Made by a program: the position numbers and the translations under genes
Notes under the pieces: generated by a model
Database searches by the model: none
What the model saw: the letters and a program-made list of their open reading frames with translations, nothing else
What the model was told of the DNA's origin: nothing
Assembly: GCA_023434365.1 (NCBI GenBank)
Contig: JAEYSV010000011.1
Coordinates: forward strand, 1 to 64,000
Length of the DNA: 64,000 nt
Origin: Bacillota bacterium
Lineage (GTDB): Bacteria; Bacillota; Clostridia; Lachnospirales; Lachnospiraceae
Reading direction: 5' to 3'
In this document: piece after piece, positions 1-7,672 of the stretch
Numbering within the stretch: position 1 is the stretch's first letter
Layout: each line of letters starts with the position of its first letter

Positions 1-13
1 CTTTAGAGAGTAA

Positions 14-46
14 TATTTTACTGGCAGATTTTCTGCCAGTAAAATA
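14..46. terminator. Perfect 15-bp hairpin, probable terminator
   Basis: Two perfectly complementary 15-base arms (14-28 and 32-46) are separated by three T residues. The outer AT-rich ends of the arms could act as the U-tract in either direction. It sits just downstream of a decayed histidine-phosphatase gene on the minus strand. A small insertion element end is an alternative. Confidence 0.5.
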
Positions 47-54
47 CAAATATC

Positions 55-218
55 AATGACAGTGATATGGGTAATCTGCTGACAACCAGTTAGAGCAAGT
101 CAGCGACAACTCATGGAATTAGTAACATTAATGCTGGATTAGCCGACTTCTTTACTTTATCATAATTATCTAACCCATATTTATAACAATCCCCATGCCT
201 AATCAGATAAATCTCCAT
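55..218 (-). pseudogene. Remnant of a histidine phosphatase family gene
   Basis: A good ribosome binding site (GAGGAA) precedes an ATG at 218. The first residues read MEIYLIRHGDCYKYGLDNYD, which is the N-terminus of the phosphoglycerate-mutase/histidine phosphatase superfamily with its RHG catalytic motif. The frame stops after 34 residues (TGA near 116). Further downstream another frame reads VADLL, a stop, then LVVSRLPISL, as expected for the next part of the family. The gene is therefore frameshifted and cut short, and the rest of a roughly 200-residue protein is missing. The identification rests on the motif and is fairly secure; function is lost. Confidence 0.65.
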
Positions 219-345
219 ATAGGTTCCTCTTTCCCTATTAGTAATCTTTGCTCTGATTTTCTACCAATTACGTCTCTATCCCTTATCAGTCACATCTTTT
301 TTTATGGCTTTGTTTTAAATAAATGTTGATAATATATCAATTTTT

Positions 346-372
346 AAGGGAAGTCCCAAAATGACTTCCCTT
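346..372. terminator. 10-bp hairpin terminator
   Basis: Arms 346-355 (AAGGGAAGTC) and 363-372 (GACTTCCCTT) enclose seven bases. The hairpin lies 19 bases beyond the stop codon of the minus-strand membrane protein gene at 391-702. A short T-run follows only on the plus strand, so direction is uncertain. Confidence 0.5.
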
Positions 373-390
373 ATTCGCTTTTTAAGAATA

Positions 391-702
391 TCACGAATTA
401 ATTTTATCTTTAATACAATAATTTTTAACAGTACAATAAATGTTATATACTATCCCAACAAGTATAGGTATCAATGGATAATTGTATATACTATAAACAG
501 GACTATATGACTCACGAGTAACGCTTATCTTTAATTCAAATATAGTATACTGAATATTAGTTAAGGTACCTTCACCTTTAATTGTGAGTAGAGCACTATA
601 TATCTGCATCATAAATATTATTGTCGCATATATTGTCATTATCCCCAAATATAAGTTTCGGGTTGAACAATTATAGACTAACCTTTTACTCATTTCCATC
701 AA
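391..702 (-). CDS. Small hypothetical membrane protein
   Basis: A 103-residue protein of no recognised family. Two hydrophobic segments are visible, one near residues 18-39 and one near residues 73-90, so it is probably a small integral membrane protein with an extracytoplasmic loop between them. It stands alone on the minus strand and is followed by a hairpin at 346-372. There is no informative neighbour, and no function can be assigned. Confidence 0.5.
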   Translation of the reverse strand: MMEMSKRLVYNCSTRNLYLGIMTIYATIIFMMQIYSALLTIKGEGTLTNIQYTIFELKISVTRESYSPVYSIYNYPLIPILVGIVYNIYCTVKNYCIKDKINS

Positions 703-906
703 TCCTTTCGTTCAACATATTTTACTAGTGTGCAATAAATAATAGTTTATTAATATTCCAATTATAGCATTTTTTCAAATTTATTATACTGATATCGGTG
801 CTTTTGATTTTAAATTGGATATATTTACCTTTGCAAATTATGAGTTTCCCAGTATTGTTATAAAATCTCTCAAGTCTCATCTTCAAGGGCTAGTTCTTTA
901 TTATAT

Positions 907-918
907 ATAATGGGAAGT
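907..918 (+). repeat. 12-bp boundary motif, exact copy
   Basis: ATAATGGGAAGT lies 20 bases past the 3' end of the VOC gene at 939-1310. The same 12 bases occur exactly at 9737 (plus) and at 14039 and 16426 (minus strand). See the finding on this motif. Confidence 0.55.
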
Positions 919-938
919 TCAATTAAAGGATGCATATT

Positions 939-1310
939 TTATACAAAAAGGCACCAACGAATGCCATATTTGTCGATTAAGTCAGCCATCAAAACACTAT
1001 ATGTACACGAACTTAACGGATAGATAATTTTAGCATTATCTTTCAGCACATTATATGCTTTTTGAACCATCTCTTCTTTACCATCCCCAAATTGTAAGCA
1101 AAATTGCATAGTGGTGCCTGTGATTCTTTCTTCTTCTTTAATAGCTTCTGATATCGCTAATATTTGCCCATATACATTAAGTTCGGCATGCATATAAGTC
1201 CCATCAGAATTAATATAGCTTGCCACTAACTCGGCATCAAAGGCTTTTTGATATAACTTAACCGCTTTATCGCTTTCATTCACATATATCTGCATCATTG
1301 ATCTTTGCAT
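939..1310 (-). CDS. VOC superfamily protein (glyoxalase-like, PhnB type)
   Basis: This 123-residue protein has the single-domain vicinal oxygen chelate pattern seen in PhnB-like proteins: SMMQIYV at the start, YQKAFDAE, a YMHAELNVYGQILAISE strand pair, and a conserved MQFCLQFGDG segment. It is a clear paralogue of the gene at 8431-8796; more than half of aligned positions look identical and both end in WCLFV. PhnB-like VOC proteins are usually cytosolic dimers, and many have no known substrate or act as metal-dependent resistance or detoxification enzymes. The start has a GGAGG site 11 bases upstream. It is monocistronic. The family call is firm, the substrate unknown. Confidence 0.8.
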   Translation of the reverse strand: MQRSMMQIYVNESDKAVKLYQKAFDAELVASYINSDGTYMHAELNVYGQILAISEAIKEEERITGTTMQFCLQFGDGKEEMVQKAYNVLKDNAKIIYPLSSCTYSVLMADLIDKYGIRWCLFV

Positions 1311-1397
1311 CTTCTATCTAACCTCCTCAAGTAGATATATTTCCCAATTCCTTTGTATGTTTTTTGTGGTTGCAAGTTAATGCTATTCTTATTATCT

Positions 1398-1787
1398 CTA
1401 TAGAATATCAGACAAGTCTTCGTAACATCTCACCTTTTTTACAATGAAATACTTCATGAATTCTTTCGTCCACATGTCCATCTCTTCTTTAATTTCATTT
1501 ATTTCATTCATTATAAACACTACTTTTTTACAACTCGTCTTTGACATAGCTGGTAGCAAGATAGCAAATCCCCATTCTACATCTTCCTTTTCATCTTCAA
1601 ATCCATTTCGGGCATCTACAACAAAATTACTATTAGGATTCTCCTTCAGAAGTTCTAAAGCAAACATTGTTGGCTCTCTATAATCATCATAGCAACAAAA
1701 CTTTTTCCATGTGAGTAATGCAATGTTATATCTTGCTATATATTTCACATTACAGAATTCGGAATCAAATTCATTTTCTTGATACAA
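1398..1787 (-). CDS. STAS/SpoIIAA-like small protein
   Basis: This 129-residue protein has the layout of SpoIIAA-like STAS-fold proteins: an early W-x-x-F-x-x-Y-x-x-YR segment, a VVDARNG strand-turn, a W in the following helix, then a KKVVFIMNEI strand and a final amphipathic helix. Such proteins are cytosolic and are rarely characterised. Translation starts at TTG (1787) behind a strong GGAGGAGG site. It lies between a VOC gene and a HAD gene with its own ribosome binding site and no overlap. The fold assignment is by pattern only. Confidence 0.5.
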   Translation of the reverse strand: MYQENEFDSEFCNVKYIARYNIALLTWKKFCCYDDYREPTMFALELLKENPNSNFVVDARNGFEDEKEDVEWGFAILLPAMSKTSCKKVVFIMNEINEIKEEMDMWTKEFMKYFIVKKVRCYEDLSDIL

Positions 1788-1887
1788 TTTTATCCTCCTC
1801 CCTCAAATAACGTAATTATTGCTATTCCTTATAGGCATCAATAATTTTTGATACCATGCCTAATTTACCATTAATCAATATGTAAGA

Positions 1888-2562
1888 CTACCTGTCCACT
1901 AAATTCAACACATCAAGCGGTTTTTCTAATTGAAAGAAGTCGTTCTTTCTCTTGCAAGGTTGTGTTGTTCCTTCTTTTAAATACCATACCGCTTGAACTG
2001 CTTGCATTCCAAGTTTTCTAGCAGCCTCCAACTCATTACTGCCTCCGTCCCCAATGTATATACATTCCTCTGCCTTCACAGATAAGCCTTCCATACATCT
2101 TAGGAAAATCTCCTCCTCCGGCTTTTGGATGCCTTGTTCATAGGAAAGATAAACACCATCCAAATATGGAAAGAGTACACTTCTACGGATTACCTCCGCC
2201 TCTTCTGAAAAACAGTTACTAATTAGACCGATTGAAACTCCCCTTTTTTTAAGCTTTGAAAGCATTGGAATAATTTCTGGATGCAAATGCTTAAAACATT
2301 CTTCCTTAGCCGCTATACGTTTTGCGACTATTTCCTCTAAAAGAGTTTCAGAGAAACATTGATTCTCTCGGAGAATCATTTCCAGTACCTCTTCCAAAGT
2401 TAATTTTCCAATGGTGCGTTCGTATTCTGTCGGATGCCATAGCGACTGGAAATTATCTTCCGGAATTCGTGCATCCTTGGCCATCTGTTTTCCGAAATAG
2501 AGCGGGCTATTATAATGTGTTATTAACGTTTCAAACATGTCAAAAATTACTGCTCGTGTCAT
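1888..2562 (-). CDS. HAD-superfamily hydrolase, subfamily IA
   Basis: The 224-residue length and the motifs fit HAD subfamily IA. Motif I is VIFDMFETL with nucleophile Asp near residue 8. Motif II is IGLISNC, motif III is the KP in GIQKPEEE, and motif IV is CIYIGDGGSNE. A small cap domain lies between motifs I and II. The second motif-I aspartate (+2 position), normally the general acid in phosphatases, is replaced by Phe. A bulky residue there is also seen in haloacid dehalogenases and in some uncharacterised Firmicutes HAD proteins, so phosphatase activity should not be assumed. It has its own AGGAAGG site and is probably monocistronic. Confidence 0.8.
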   Translation of the reverse strand: MTRAVIFDMFETLITHYNSPLYFGKQMAKDARIPEDNFQSLWHPTEYERTIGKLTLEEVLEMILRENQCFSETLLEEIVAKRIAAKEECFKHLHPEIIPMLSKLKKRGVSIGLISNCFSEEAEVIRRSVLFPYLDGVYLSYEQGIQKPEEEIFLRCMEGLSVKAEECIYIGDGGSNELEAARKLGMQAVQAVWYLKEGTTQPCKRKNDFFQLEKPLDVLNLVDR

Positions 2563-2601
2563 TGTTTTTCCTTCCTATAAGTCAATCTTACTATGTACAA
2601 C

Positions 2602-2793
2602 TTATTCATCTTTGTACTTAAACCATAGATATATACCCAGACCTGGAATTATTGAAGCTAAGTTAAGAACAAAGAACCATCCAAAAAGCGATACACCATT
2701 GTCACCGTTGTTTTTCGTAAGTCTGTATGCTGTTCCAAATGATAAGAAGCTTTGTACAACTAATACAATTTGTATTATAAATAATATTATCAT
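2602..2793 (-). CDS. Small two-helix membrane protein
   Basis: I place the start at the ATG at 2793 because GGAGG lies eight bases upstream of it, giving 63 residues beginning MIILFIIQIV. A hydrophobic segment at residues 1-20 and another at about 38-55 (FFVLNLASIIPGLGIYLWF) suggest two transmembrane helices with a short polar turn (TKNNGDNG). No family is recognised. It follows the HAD gene on the same strand but has its own ribosome binding site. Confidence 0.5.
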   Translation of the reverse strand: MIILFIIQIVLVVQSFLSFGTAYRLTKNNGDNGVSLFGWFFVLNLASIIPGLGIYLWFKYKDE

Positions 2794-3022
2794 TCTTATT
2801 ATCCTCCACATAAATTTATAGTGTATCATTATTATTATAATTTTAATTTAGGTTGAATTAAAAAAGCATCTTTGTTGGCGATATTTGGCAACATCTTACC
2901 ACCTTTTAGTCGCACTGTAAAATGAGCCAAATACTATATCACCACAATATTACATTACTTCATTTTATTTTTCTATTTAAATGGCCACATATATCTCCTT
3001 TCAAAAATGCAATTTATTCTTT

Positions 3023-3325
3023 TCAGTTTGGATAAACATAAATCTCTGATTGCCACTCATCTATCCATCCATCATATACAAACCCTAACTTAAGCAACAA
3101 ATTTTTTGAAGGTGTATTTTCTTTTTCAGTCATAGCTACTATTTCACAATCAGAATAGCATTCTTTAAGTTTTGGTAATACGGCTTTTAAAACCTCGGTT
3201 ATATATCCTTTTCGAGAATAACTTGGCTTGATAGAATATCCAATTGAAATAGTCTTTTCTTTTTTTGAAAGATATAAATCGCCTAATAGATTATCTGTGG
3301 TTTTATCCGCAATAGCATGTTTCAA
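3023..3325 (-). pseudogene. N-terminally truncated GNAT acetyltransferase
   Basis: The 100 residues correspond to the C-terminal two thirds of a RimJ/RimL-type N-acetyltransferase. The acetyl-CoA motif appears as YSRKGYITEVLKAV, followed by the NTPSKNLLLKLGF segment typical of motif B. Family members normally have some 60 more residues ahead of the LLGDLYL strand. The only starts are TTG at 3325 or GTG at 3328, with an in-frame stop just upstream, so the N-terminal substrate-binding part is gone. I regard it as a decayed gene; a short translated product is possible because a GAGGTG sequence precedes the starts. Confidence 0.6.
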
Positions 3326-3375
3326 ACACTAAAAAACACCTCACTTAATTAGAAATGGTCAGCTTCATATAATGC

Positions 3376-3837
3376 TCATTGGTTAGGTTCTGATGTCCAC
3401 AACAGGTCCGAATCCGCACCTCGAAAAACACGACGTTGTTCATTTGATTTTTGCATGTATACGTCTTCGTCTGGATAATAACATGTATCCTCCTTTTCAT
3501 TTGTCCCAACATCCAAAATAATTAATATTTCATTGCCAGAGTTATAAAATGTATGCGCAATATTTTGTGCCGCTGGCTTTGCAAAAAAATCTCCTTTATT
3601 TACTACCCGTTCTTTGCCTTGCAAGCGCAAGATACCCGTTCCAGAAAGAATCATAAAAAATTCTTCCTGCTGAGAATGGCTATGATATTTCGTGCTATAT
3701 GCTTTTGGCGGAACATAATCTATGTTCACATAAATTTTCTGACTACCTCCCGCAGCACCCAATAACTTTGTAATTAGACCTACAGAATCCTGACTAATAT
3801 ATTTGTTTTCAAGTTGCTCAACATTTATAATTTCCAT
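3376..3837 (-). CDS. Cupin-domain protein
   Basis: This 153-residue protein has one conserved cupin beta-barrel. The first motif holds the metal ligands as HSHSQQEEFFMILSGTG (two His and a Glu), and the second motif is GDFFAKPAAQNIAHTFYN with the last His ligand. Single-domain cupins of this size bind a divalent metal and act as isomerases, dioxygenases or sugar-binding modules, so the reaction cannot be named. The start is supported by GAAGGAG six bases upstream. It lies 19 bases downstream of a GNAT gene and could be co-transcribed with it. Confidence 0.75.
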   Translation of the reverse strand: MEIINVEQLENKYISQDSVGLITKLLGAAGGSQKIYVNIDYVPPKAYSTKYHSHSQQEEFFMILSGTGILRLQGKERVVNKGDFFAKPAAQNIAHTFYNSGNEILIILDVGTNEKEDTCYYPDEDVYMQKSNEQRRVFRGADSDLLWTSEPNQ

Positions 3838-3856
3838 TTGCTCTCCTTCACTTTAT

Positions 3857-4378
3857 TTAAGCCTCATTTGTTTGCTCAACAGAATACAGAAAAAAATTCA
3901 TATTTATGTACCTAAAACTCTTCGTATCTTTATCAATAATATTCATACCATTTCGAACAGCAACATTTTGAGCTGCTATATTTGTATCCCTAACAATAGA
4001 ACATACGCTACTTGCATTAAGAACTTGGAAAGCGTATTCTTTACAAGCAATTGCCGCTTCTGTTGCATAACCTTTGTGCCAATACGCTTTATGAAACAAA
4101 TATCCTATTTCCAAAACTTCTTTATCTCTCCAGCCTTGCATTGTCAAGCCACATTGACCAATCATTTCGTTTGTTTCTTTTAATACAACAGCCCAAAGTC
4201 CAAAACCATACTCTTCATATCTTTTAAGATGTCTGTTAAGCCAATTTTGCGCTTCTTCTAAGCTGAATGCATTTTCATAAGCAGCTCGCATAACTTCCTC
4301 ATCACACAATATTTGGCACAATGCATAATAATCGGACTGCACCATTTCTCTAATGATTAGACGTTTTGTTTCTATCAA
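3857..4378 (-). CDS. GNAT acetyltransferase, RimJ/RimL type
   Basis: This complete 173-residue GNAT protein begins MIETKRLIIREM, the usual start of RimJ/RimL-like enzymes. The acetyl-CoA binding motif reads YWHKGYATEAAIACKEYAF and is followed by the SVCSIVRDTNIAAQNVAVRNGM segment. Such enzymes transfer acetyl groups to N-terminal amines or small molecules in the cytosol; the substrate is unknown. Translation starts at TTG with GGGAG just upstream. The cupin gene follows closely, so the two may form an operon. Confidence 0.8.
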   Translation of the reverse strand: MIETKRLIIREMVQSDYYALCQILCDEEVMRAAYENAFSLEEAQNWLNRHLKRYEEYGFGLWAVVLKETNEMIGQCGLTMQGWRDKEVLEIGYLFHKAYWHKGYATEAAIACKEYAFQVLNASSVCSIVRDTNIAAQNVAVRNGMNIIDKDTKSFRYINMNFFLYSVEQTNEA

Positions 4379-4477
4379 ACATCTCCCACCTTTCTCGAAA
4401 GCAGTTTTAGATATCTTAATAATTTCGCATGATCACTTCCTCACAGAAGTAAACTACCCCTACAATTTGGAAACTGT

Positions 4478-5239
4478 CTAATCATTAACTAAATATGAAT
4501 TCATAATATCCATGATACTTTCTCGGTTCACATTCCCATCTAGTACGTTTCCATTTGGCGAAAAACATAATGTCCATACATCATCTGAGTCACCTTCATA
4601 AGGATTGACGTAATCAGTATTTATATCAAAAAATTCAACTAAATACTTTTTCGCATTTCCACTTGGGAAAATAATGTTCCCACTCGATGCACTAATCCCT
4701 AACAAACTAAACTGCTGTAATATCTCTCTGGTTCGCTGATTATACGAATTATCATCTTCTGCACTGACAAGCCATGCGGGATGTGTTCGAACAGATACCC
4801 CCTCTTTAACAATAGCCTTAGCAAAATTCCTCACAACGTCAAGCGGAATTGTTTCTTGATGAAAAGCATCAACAGATAGTAAAATATCATTTACTCCACT
4901 TTCAGCTAACTTATGTGCAACCCCATTTATTTTATTCACATCCTTGCTAAAAAAACCATTAGTAATCAATTGCCGTTTTGTGATGTTCATTTTTTCTGCA
5001 GCGGAATGTATCTTACAAACAACCTCAGGATATAATAACGGTTCTCCACCGAATGTCATTAGCGACTCAATATTATAATTATTACATACCTCATAAATTG
5101 CATTAACAGCAATATCAGCATCAATATGCTCTCCATTAGTAGAATGGTCTCCTTCAGAGCAATGTTTACAATGTCCTGAACATGCCATTGTTACCACAAA
5201 TTCTATTCGATTCAAATTAGCAAAATATTTATTCATCAT
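4478..5239 (-). CDS. Radical SAM domain protein
   Basis: A CX3CX2C motif (C20, C24, C27) binds the [4Fe-4S] cluster that cleaves S-adenosylmethionine. A GGEPLL motif near residue 65 marks the SAM-binding strand typical of radical SAM enzymes. The barrel continues through LLSVDAFHQE. The C-terminus (FSPNGNVLDGNVN) resembles the strand that precedes auxiliary cluster regions in SPASM/twitch enzymes, but the additional cysteines are sparse. At 253 residues it is short for a SPASM enzyme. No precursor peptide gene is visible next to it, so the substrate is unknown. It has its own GGGGG-type site and is monocistronic. Confidence 0.75.
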   Translation of the reverse strand: MMNKYFANLNRIEFVVTMACSGHCKHCSEGDHSTNGEHIDADIAVNAIYEVCNNYNIESLMTFGGEPLLYPEVVCKIHSAAEKMNITKRQLITNGFFSKDVNKINGVAHKLAESGVNDILLSVDAFHQETIPLDVVRNFAKAIVKEGVSVRTHPAWLVSAEDDNSYNQRTREILQQFSLLGISASSGNIIFPSGNAKKYLVEFFDINTDYVNPYEGDSDDVWTLCFSPNGNVLDGNVNRESIMDIMNSYLVND

Positions 5240-5611
5240 CTAATCCCCCATAATATCAAATTTGTCATTATATTATCATAAATTCTCTTATTCGTAATTA
5301 AAACCAATAGCGAATCTCTATTACTTAAACTATTTCATTGACAAATAAATATTATGGGATGTTAGGTTATTTGTTCATCCAACAACGTAATCCCTCCAGC
5401 TCGTATGAAATCTGTTTTATATAGAGACCTGGTTATTTCTTTATATTTTCAAGAAGTTTGTAAAATTCTTCACAAGTCATTTTTCCATGTGTATCACCTC
5501 ATATTACGACTTTTATATTTAATTTAAAAACATAATATATTACAGTTGCGACGCTTTATCCTAAGAAAGTGAGGCATCCTACCGCACATTATGCTTATAC
5601 TCCGAGATAAT
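5240..5611. other. 372-bp gap with possible gene remnant
   Basis: No complete gene is visible. A boundary-motif variant lies at 5351-5364. On the minus strand a frame ending at 5433 reads MTCEEFYKLLENIKK, a 15-residue peptide start that could be the tail of a lost gene; a GAGGTG lies 24 bases upstream. Nothing else is supported. Confidence 0.4.
5351..5364 (+). repeat. Boundary motif variant
   Basis: ATTATGGGATGTTA shares its core with ATAATGGGATGTTA at 12325 and resembles the exact 12-mer copies at 907, 9737, 14039 and 16426. Confidence 0.35.
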
Positions 5612-6064
5612 TCATTGCTTTTTTCTTTGAAAGGTTACTATTATGCTGAACAGTAGCGGTTGCAACAATACTTCAAAAATGCTCGACACAATATTAACAG
5701 GCACATCAACGGGAGCAAGATAGATAAGTCCTTCGATAGAGCCGGGAGCAGGCCCATATGTGCTAACGATGCCGAGTATAACAAGAATAGCCCAAAGTCT
5801 AAGCCAAGCCAGCTTTTTACCAATAATGCTGTCTTTAATCCACCAAACAACGATTCCGAGCAGGATACCTCTGGCTATTTGACCAATTATAATCGCCAAT
5901 CCGCTAATCTCATCTATAGGCTTAAAACCTAAGAGTTCCAAATAGGCATCATCATAGTTAAGCAGTTGCGTAAAAATCAATCCGCAAAAGAAGTAAGTAA
6001 AAGTGTGTGCTGCCGTTACTTTCGTAAAAAACCTGAGTTTTTCGTTTGAGAACAGTTTAGTCAT
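5612..6064 (-). CDS. Integral membrane protein paired with MerR regulator
   Basis: I start translation at the ATG at 6064, which overlaps the MerR stop region (ATGACTAA) and indicates translational coupling; this gives 150 residues. Four hydrophobic segments are visible: AHTFTYFFCGLIFTQL, IIIGQIARGILLGIVVWW, LWAILVILGIVSTYG and a C-terminal one. No family is recognised. As it shares an operon with the membrane-anchored MerR protein, the two probably form one sensing or response unit. The function is unknown. Confidence 0.65.
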   Translation of the reverse strand: MTKLFSNEKLRFFTKVTAAHTFTYFFCGLIFTQLLNYDDAYLELLGFKPIDEISGLAIIIGQIARGILLGIVVWWIKDSIIGKKLAWLRLWAILVILGIVSTYGPAPGSIEGLIYLAPVDVPVNIVSSIFEVLLQPLLFSIIVTFQRKKQ

Positions 6065-6803
6065 TGTTTTCAACCACCCTGCTCTGCTTTTGTTCCCGCA
6101 AAACGCACCAATCTCTGTGCCCACATTCGGGACAAGTCGTCCAACGTACTTTATGGCTGCCGGTGCTAAAAAATGCCTGCCTTAGTGACGGCTTGAAAAT
6201 CGAGTCACATTTGGGACAAATAAATTCGGTATCTTTTAGTTGAAAAGTTGAAATCAACAGACCGATTATTGCAACGGATAAATATACCACAAGTCCCCAC
6301 CAGATGCGTGATGCTACGAGCCACGTCATGAACAAGAGCCCTGAGGCTACTGCAATTCCTACTACAGTATAAATCATAGCCAGCTTTTTCTTGTTGCGAA
6401 CCTTGTTCCTCTTTTTCATAATGTCTTCTATACCAAGAACTGTATTTACCGGGATAATGGCTTTGTCGCGGATGTTTTCTTTGATGACATTGATCATATC
6501 CAACTGTTTCTGTCGCTCGTCGATTTCGTCAGCAAGTAATTTCTCTTGCTCGTCAAGCAATATTGCGAGGATTTTTCCCGAAAATTCACTCTCCAAGACG
6601 CTTTTGATGGAGTTAAGCGAGAGTCCAATCGTCTTTAGAGTTATAATAAGCTGAAATTTTCGCAAATCGTCATCGTTGTAGAGCCGTCTGCCGCCTTCGC
6701 TTAGTTCAGTCGGGGGTAGGAGTCCTTTTGTATCATAAAATTGCACCGTTCTGACCGACACGTTACACAGCTTCGCCAATTCTCCAGTAGTATATTTTGA
6801 CAT
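6057..6803 (-). CDS. MerR-family regulator fused to membrane segments and zinc ribbon
   Basis: Residues 1-70 form a MerR winged-helix domain (YTTGELAKLCNVSVRTVQFY followed by GLLPPTELSEGGRRLY), and a coiled-coil dimerisation helix follows. Unusually, the C-terminal half has two hydrophobic segments (about residues 140-188) and then a zinc ribbon with CPKC and CPEC pairs. A membrane-anchored MerR repressor/activator is implied. The start is the ATG at 6803, placed by GGAGG eight bases upstream; a GTG nine bases further upstream is too close to the site. The promoter at 6825-6855 has the 19-bp spacer typical of MerR control, so it is probably autoregulated. A membrane protein gene overlaps its 3' end. 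Confidence 0.85.
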   Translation of the reverse strand: MSKYTTGELAKLCNVSVRTVQFYDTKGLLPPTELSEGGRRLYNDDDLRKFQLIITLKTIGLSLNSIKSVLESEFSGKILAILLDEQEKLLADEIDERQKQLDMINVIKENIRDKAIIPVNTVLGIEDIMKKRNKVRNKKKLAMIYTVVGIAVASGLLFMTWLVASRIWWGLVVYLSVAIIGLLISTFQLKDTEFICPKCDSIFKPSLRQAFFSTGSHKVRWTTCPECGHRDWCVLREQKQSRVVENND

Positions 6804-6824
6804 AGATTTCACCTCCTTGCCCTA

Positions 6825-6855
6825 ACTTTACAACATCACGTTACGTCATGAGCAA
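6825..6855 (-). promoter_or_regulatory. MerR-type promoter and operator
   Basis: On the minus strand the -35 box TTGCTC (6850-6855) and -10 box TAAAGT (6825-6830) are separated by 19 bases rather than 17. The spacer holds the near-palindrome TGACGTAACGTGA. A long spacer carrying a palindrome is the hallmark of MerR-family promoters. Confidence 0.75.
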
Positions 6856-7112
6856 TAGGTTACGTTAGGGGATTTTTCGTATAACGCTGGGGGATTTTTT
6901 GCAAAGCAACTTCAGTTTAAGTTATAAATCTGTTACACTTACATTTCCTTATCGGTTATATCCGAAAATATAAATAATATTCAGTTCACAATCGTAAACG
7001 ATTGTGTAGTAAATCACTGCTGTAAATTTGAATTAACGGTGATGATGGCATTTTATACTTTGGTGTAAATAACTAATTTGTGTCAAAAATAATTAGAATA
7101 GCAACGCTACTT
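6856..7112. other. Gap with a small palindrome
   Basis: No gene is visible. A perfect inverted repeat (9-bp arms CACAATCGT and ACGATTGTG at 6987-7006) with a two-base centre could be an operator or weak terminator of the Nudix gene that would read away from it. Nothing else is recognised. Confidence 0.35.
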
Positions 7113-7592
7113 TCATCTATAAATTATGCTCCAAGGATTATCCATTGACAAATCAGGCTTCATATCATCGTTCCAAGAGCAATACGCTTCTGTATATGTA
7201 TCTTTAAGAAAGATTGGTAAATATTCTTTGAAATTCGGAGCAAGTTTCATTCCTTTAAGTTTATCAATACTTGTCCAGAATACTTTTCCTTCCTCTGTTT
7301 CTCTTAGAATTTCACCTGCGTAGTCGGTGGTTTTATAGAAATATGTAAAATACTTGTCCTCGGTTTGGTTATTGAACCAATACATAAATCCACAAGGCTT
7401 CAAATTCCAAATATCAAGCCCTGTTTCTTCTTTTATCTCTCGAACCGAGCTATCGTAAATTGTTTCACCATTCTCAGCATGTCCACCGGGAAAAGATATG
7501 CCACACCAACTTTTAATACGGTTCTGTACGACAACCTCTCCTGTGTTTCTATTTTGCACCATTACCATATTAGTTATTTCTAACTTTGCCAT
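7113..7592 (-). CDS. Nudix hydrolase (MutT/8-oxo-dGTPase type)
   Basis: The Nudix box is complete: GGHAENGETIYDSSVREIKE followed by ETGL, which matches GX5EX7REUXEEXGU. The enzyme hydrolyses nucleoside diphosphates linked to another moiety, and small MutT-like members of about 160 residues often cleanse oxidised dNTPs. I place the start at the ATG at 7592 (MAKLEITNMV) because AAGGAG lies nine bases upstream; this gives 159 residues. Longer readings would overlap the upstream gene. The substrate remains uncertain. Confidence 0.85.
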   Translation of the reverse strand: MAKLEITNMVMVQNRNTGEVVVQNRIKSWCGISFPGGHAENGETIYDSSVREIKEETGLDIWNLKPCGFMYWFNNQTEDKYFTYFYKTTDYAGEILRETEEGKVFWTSIDKLKGMKLAPNFKEYLPIFLKDTYTEAYCSWNDDMKPDLSMDNPWSIIYR

Positions 7593-7672
7593 ATAAAAAA
7601 GCTCCTTCTGTAATTTTATAATATCCTGAATAATAGGTAAGCACTTTGATGCTATAATTTTATGGACGATAA

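Noticed and set aside
2537..2821. Plus-strand ORF opposite the HAD and small membrane genes
   Set aside because: Antisense shadow with no promoter or ribosome site.
5351..5380. Integron attC site (GTTAGGT near ATCCAAC)
   Set aside because: Only the degenerate 7-base core can be matched; other boundary-motif copies lack it and no integrase is in the window.
5433..5480. 15-residue peptide gene
   Set aside because: No properly spaced ribosome site for this frame; noted only as a possible remnant.
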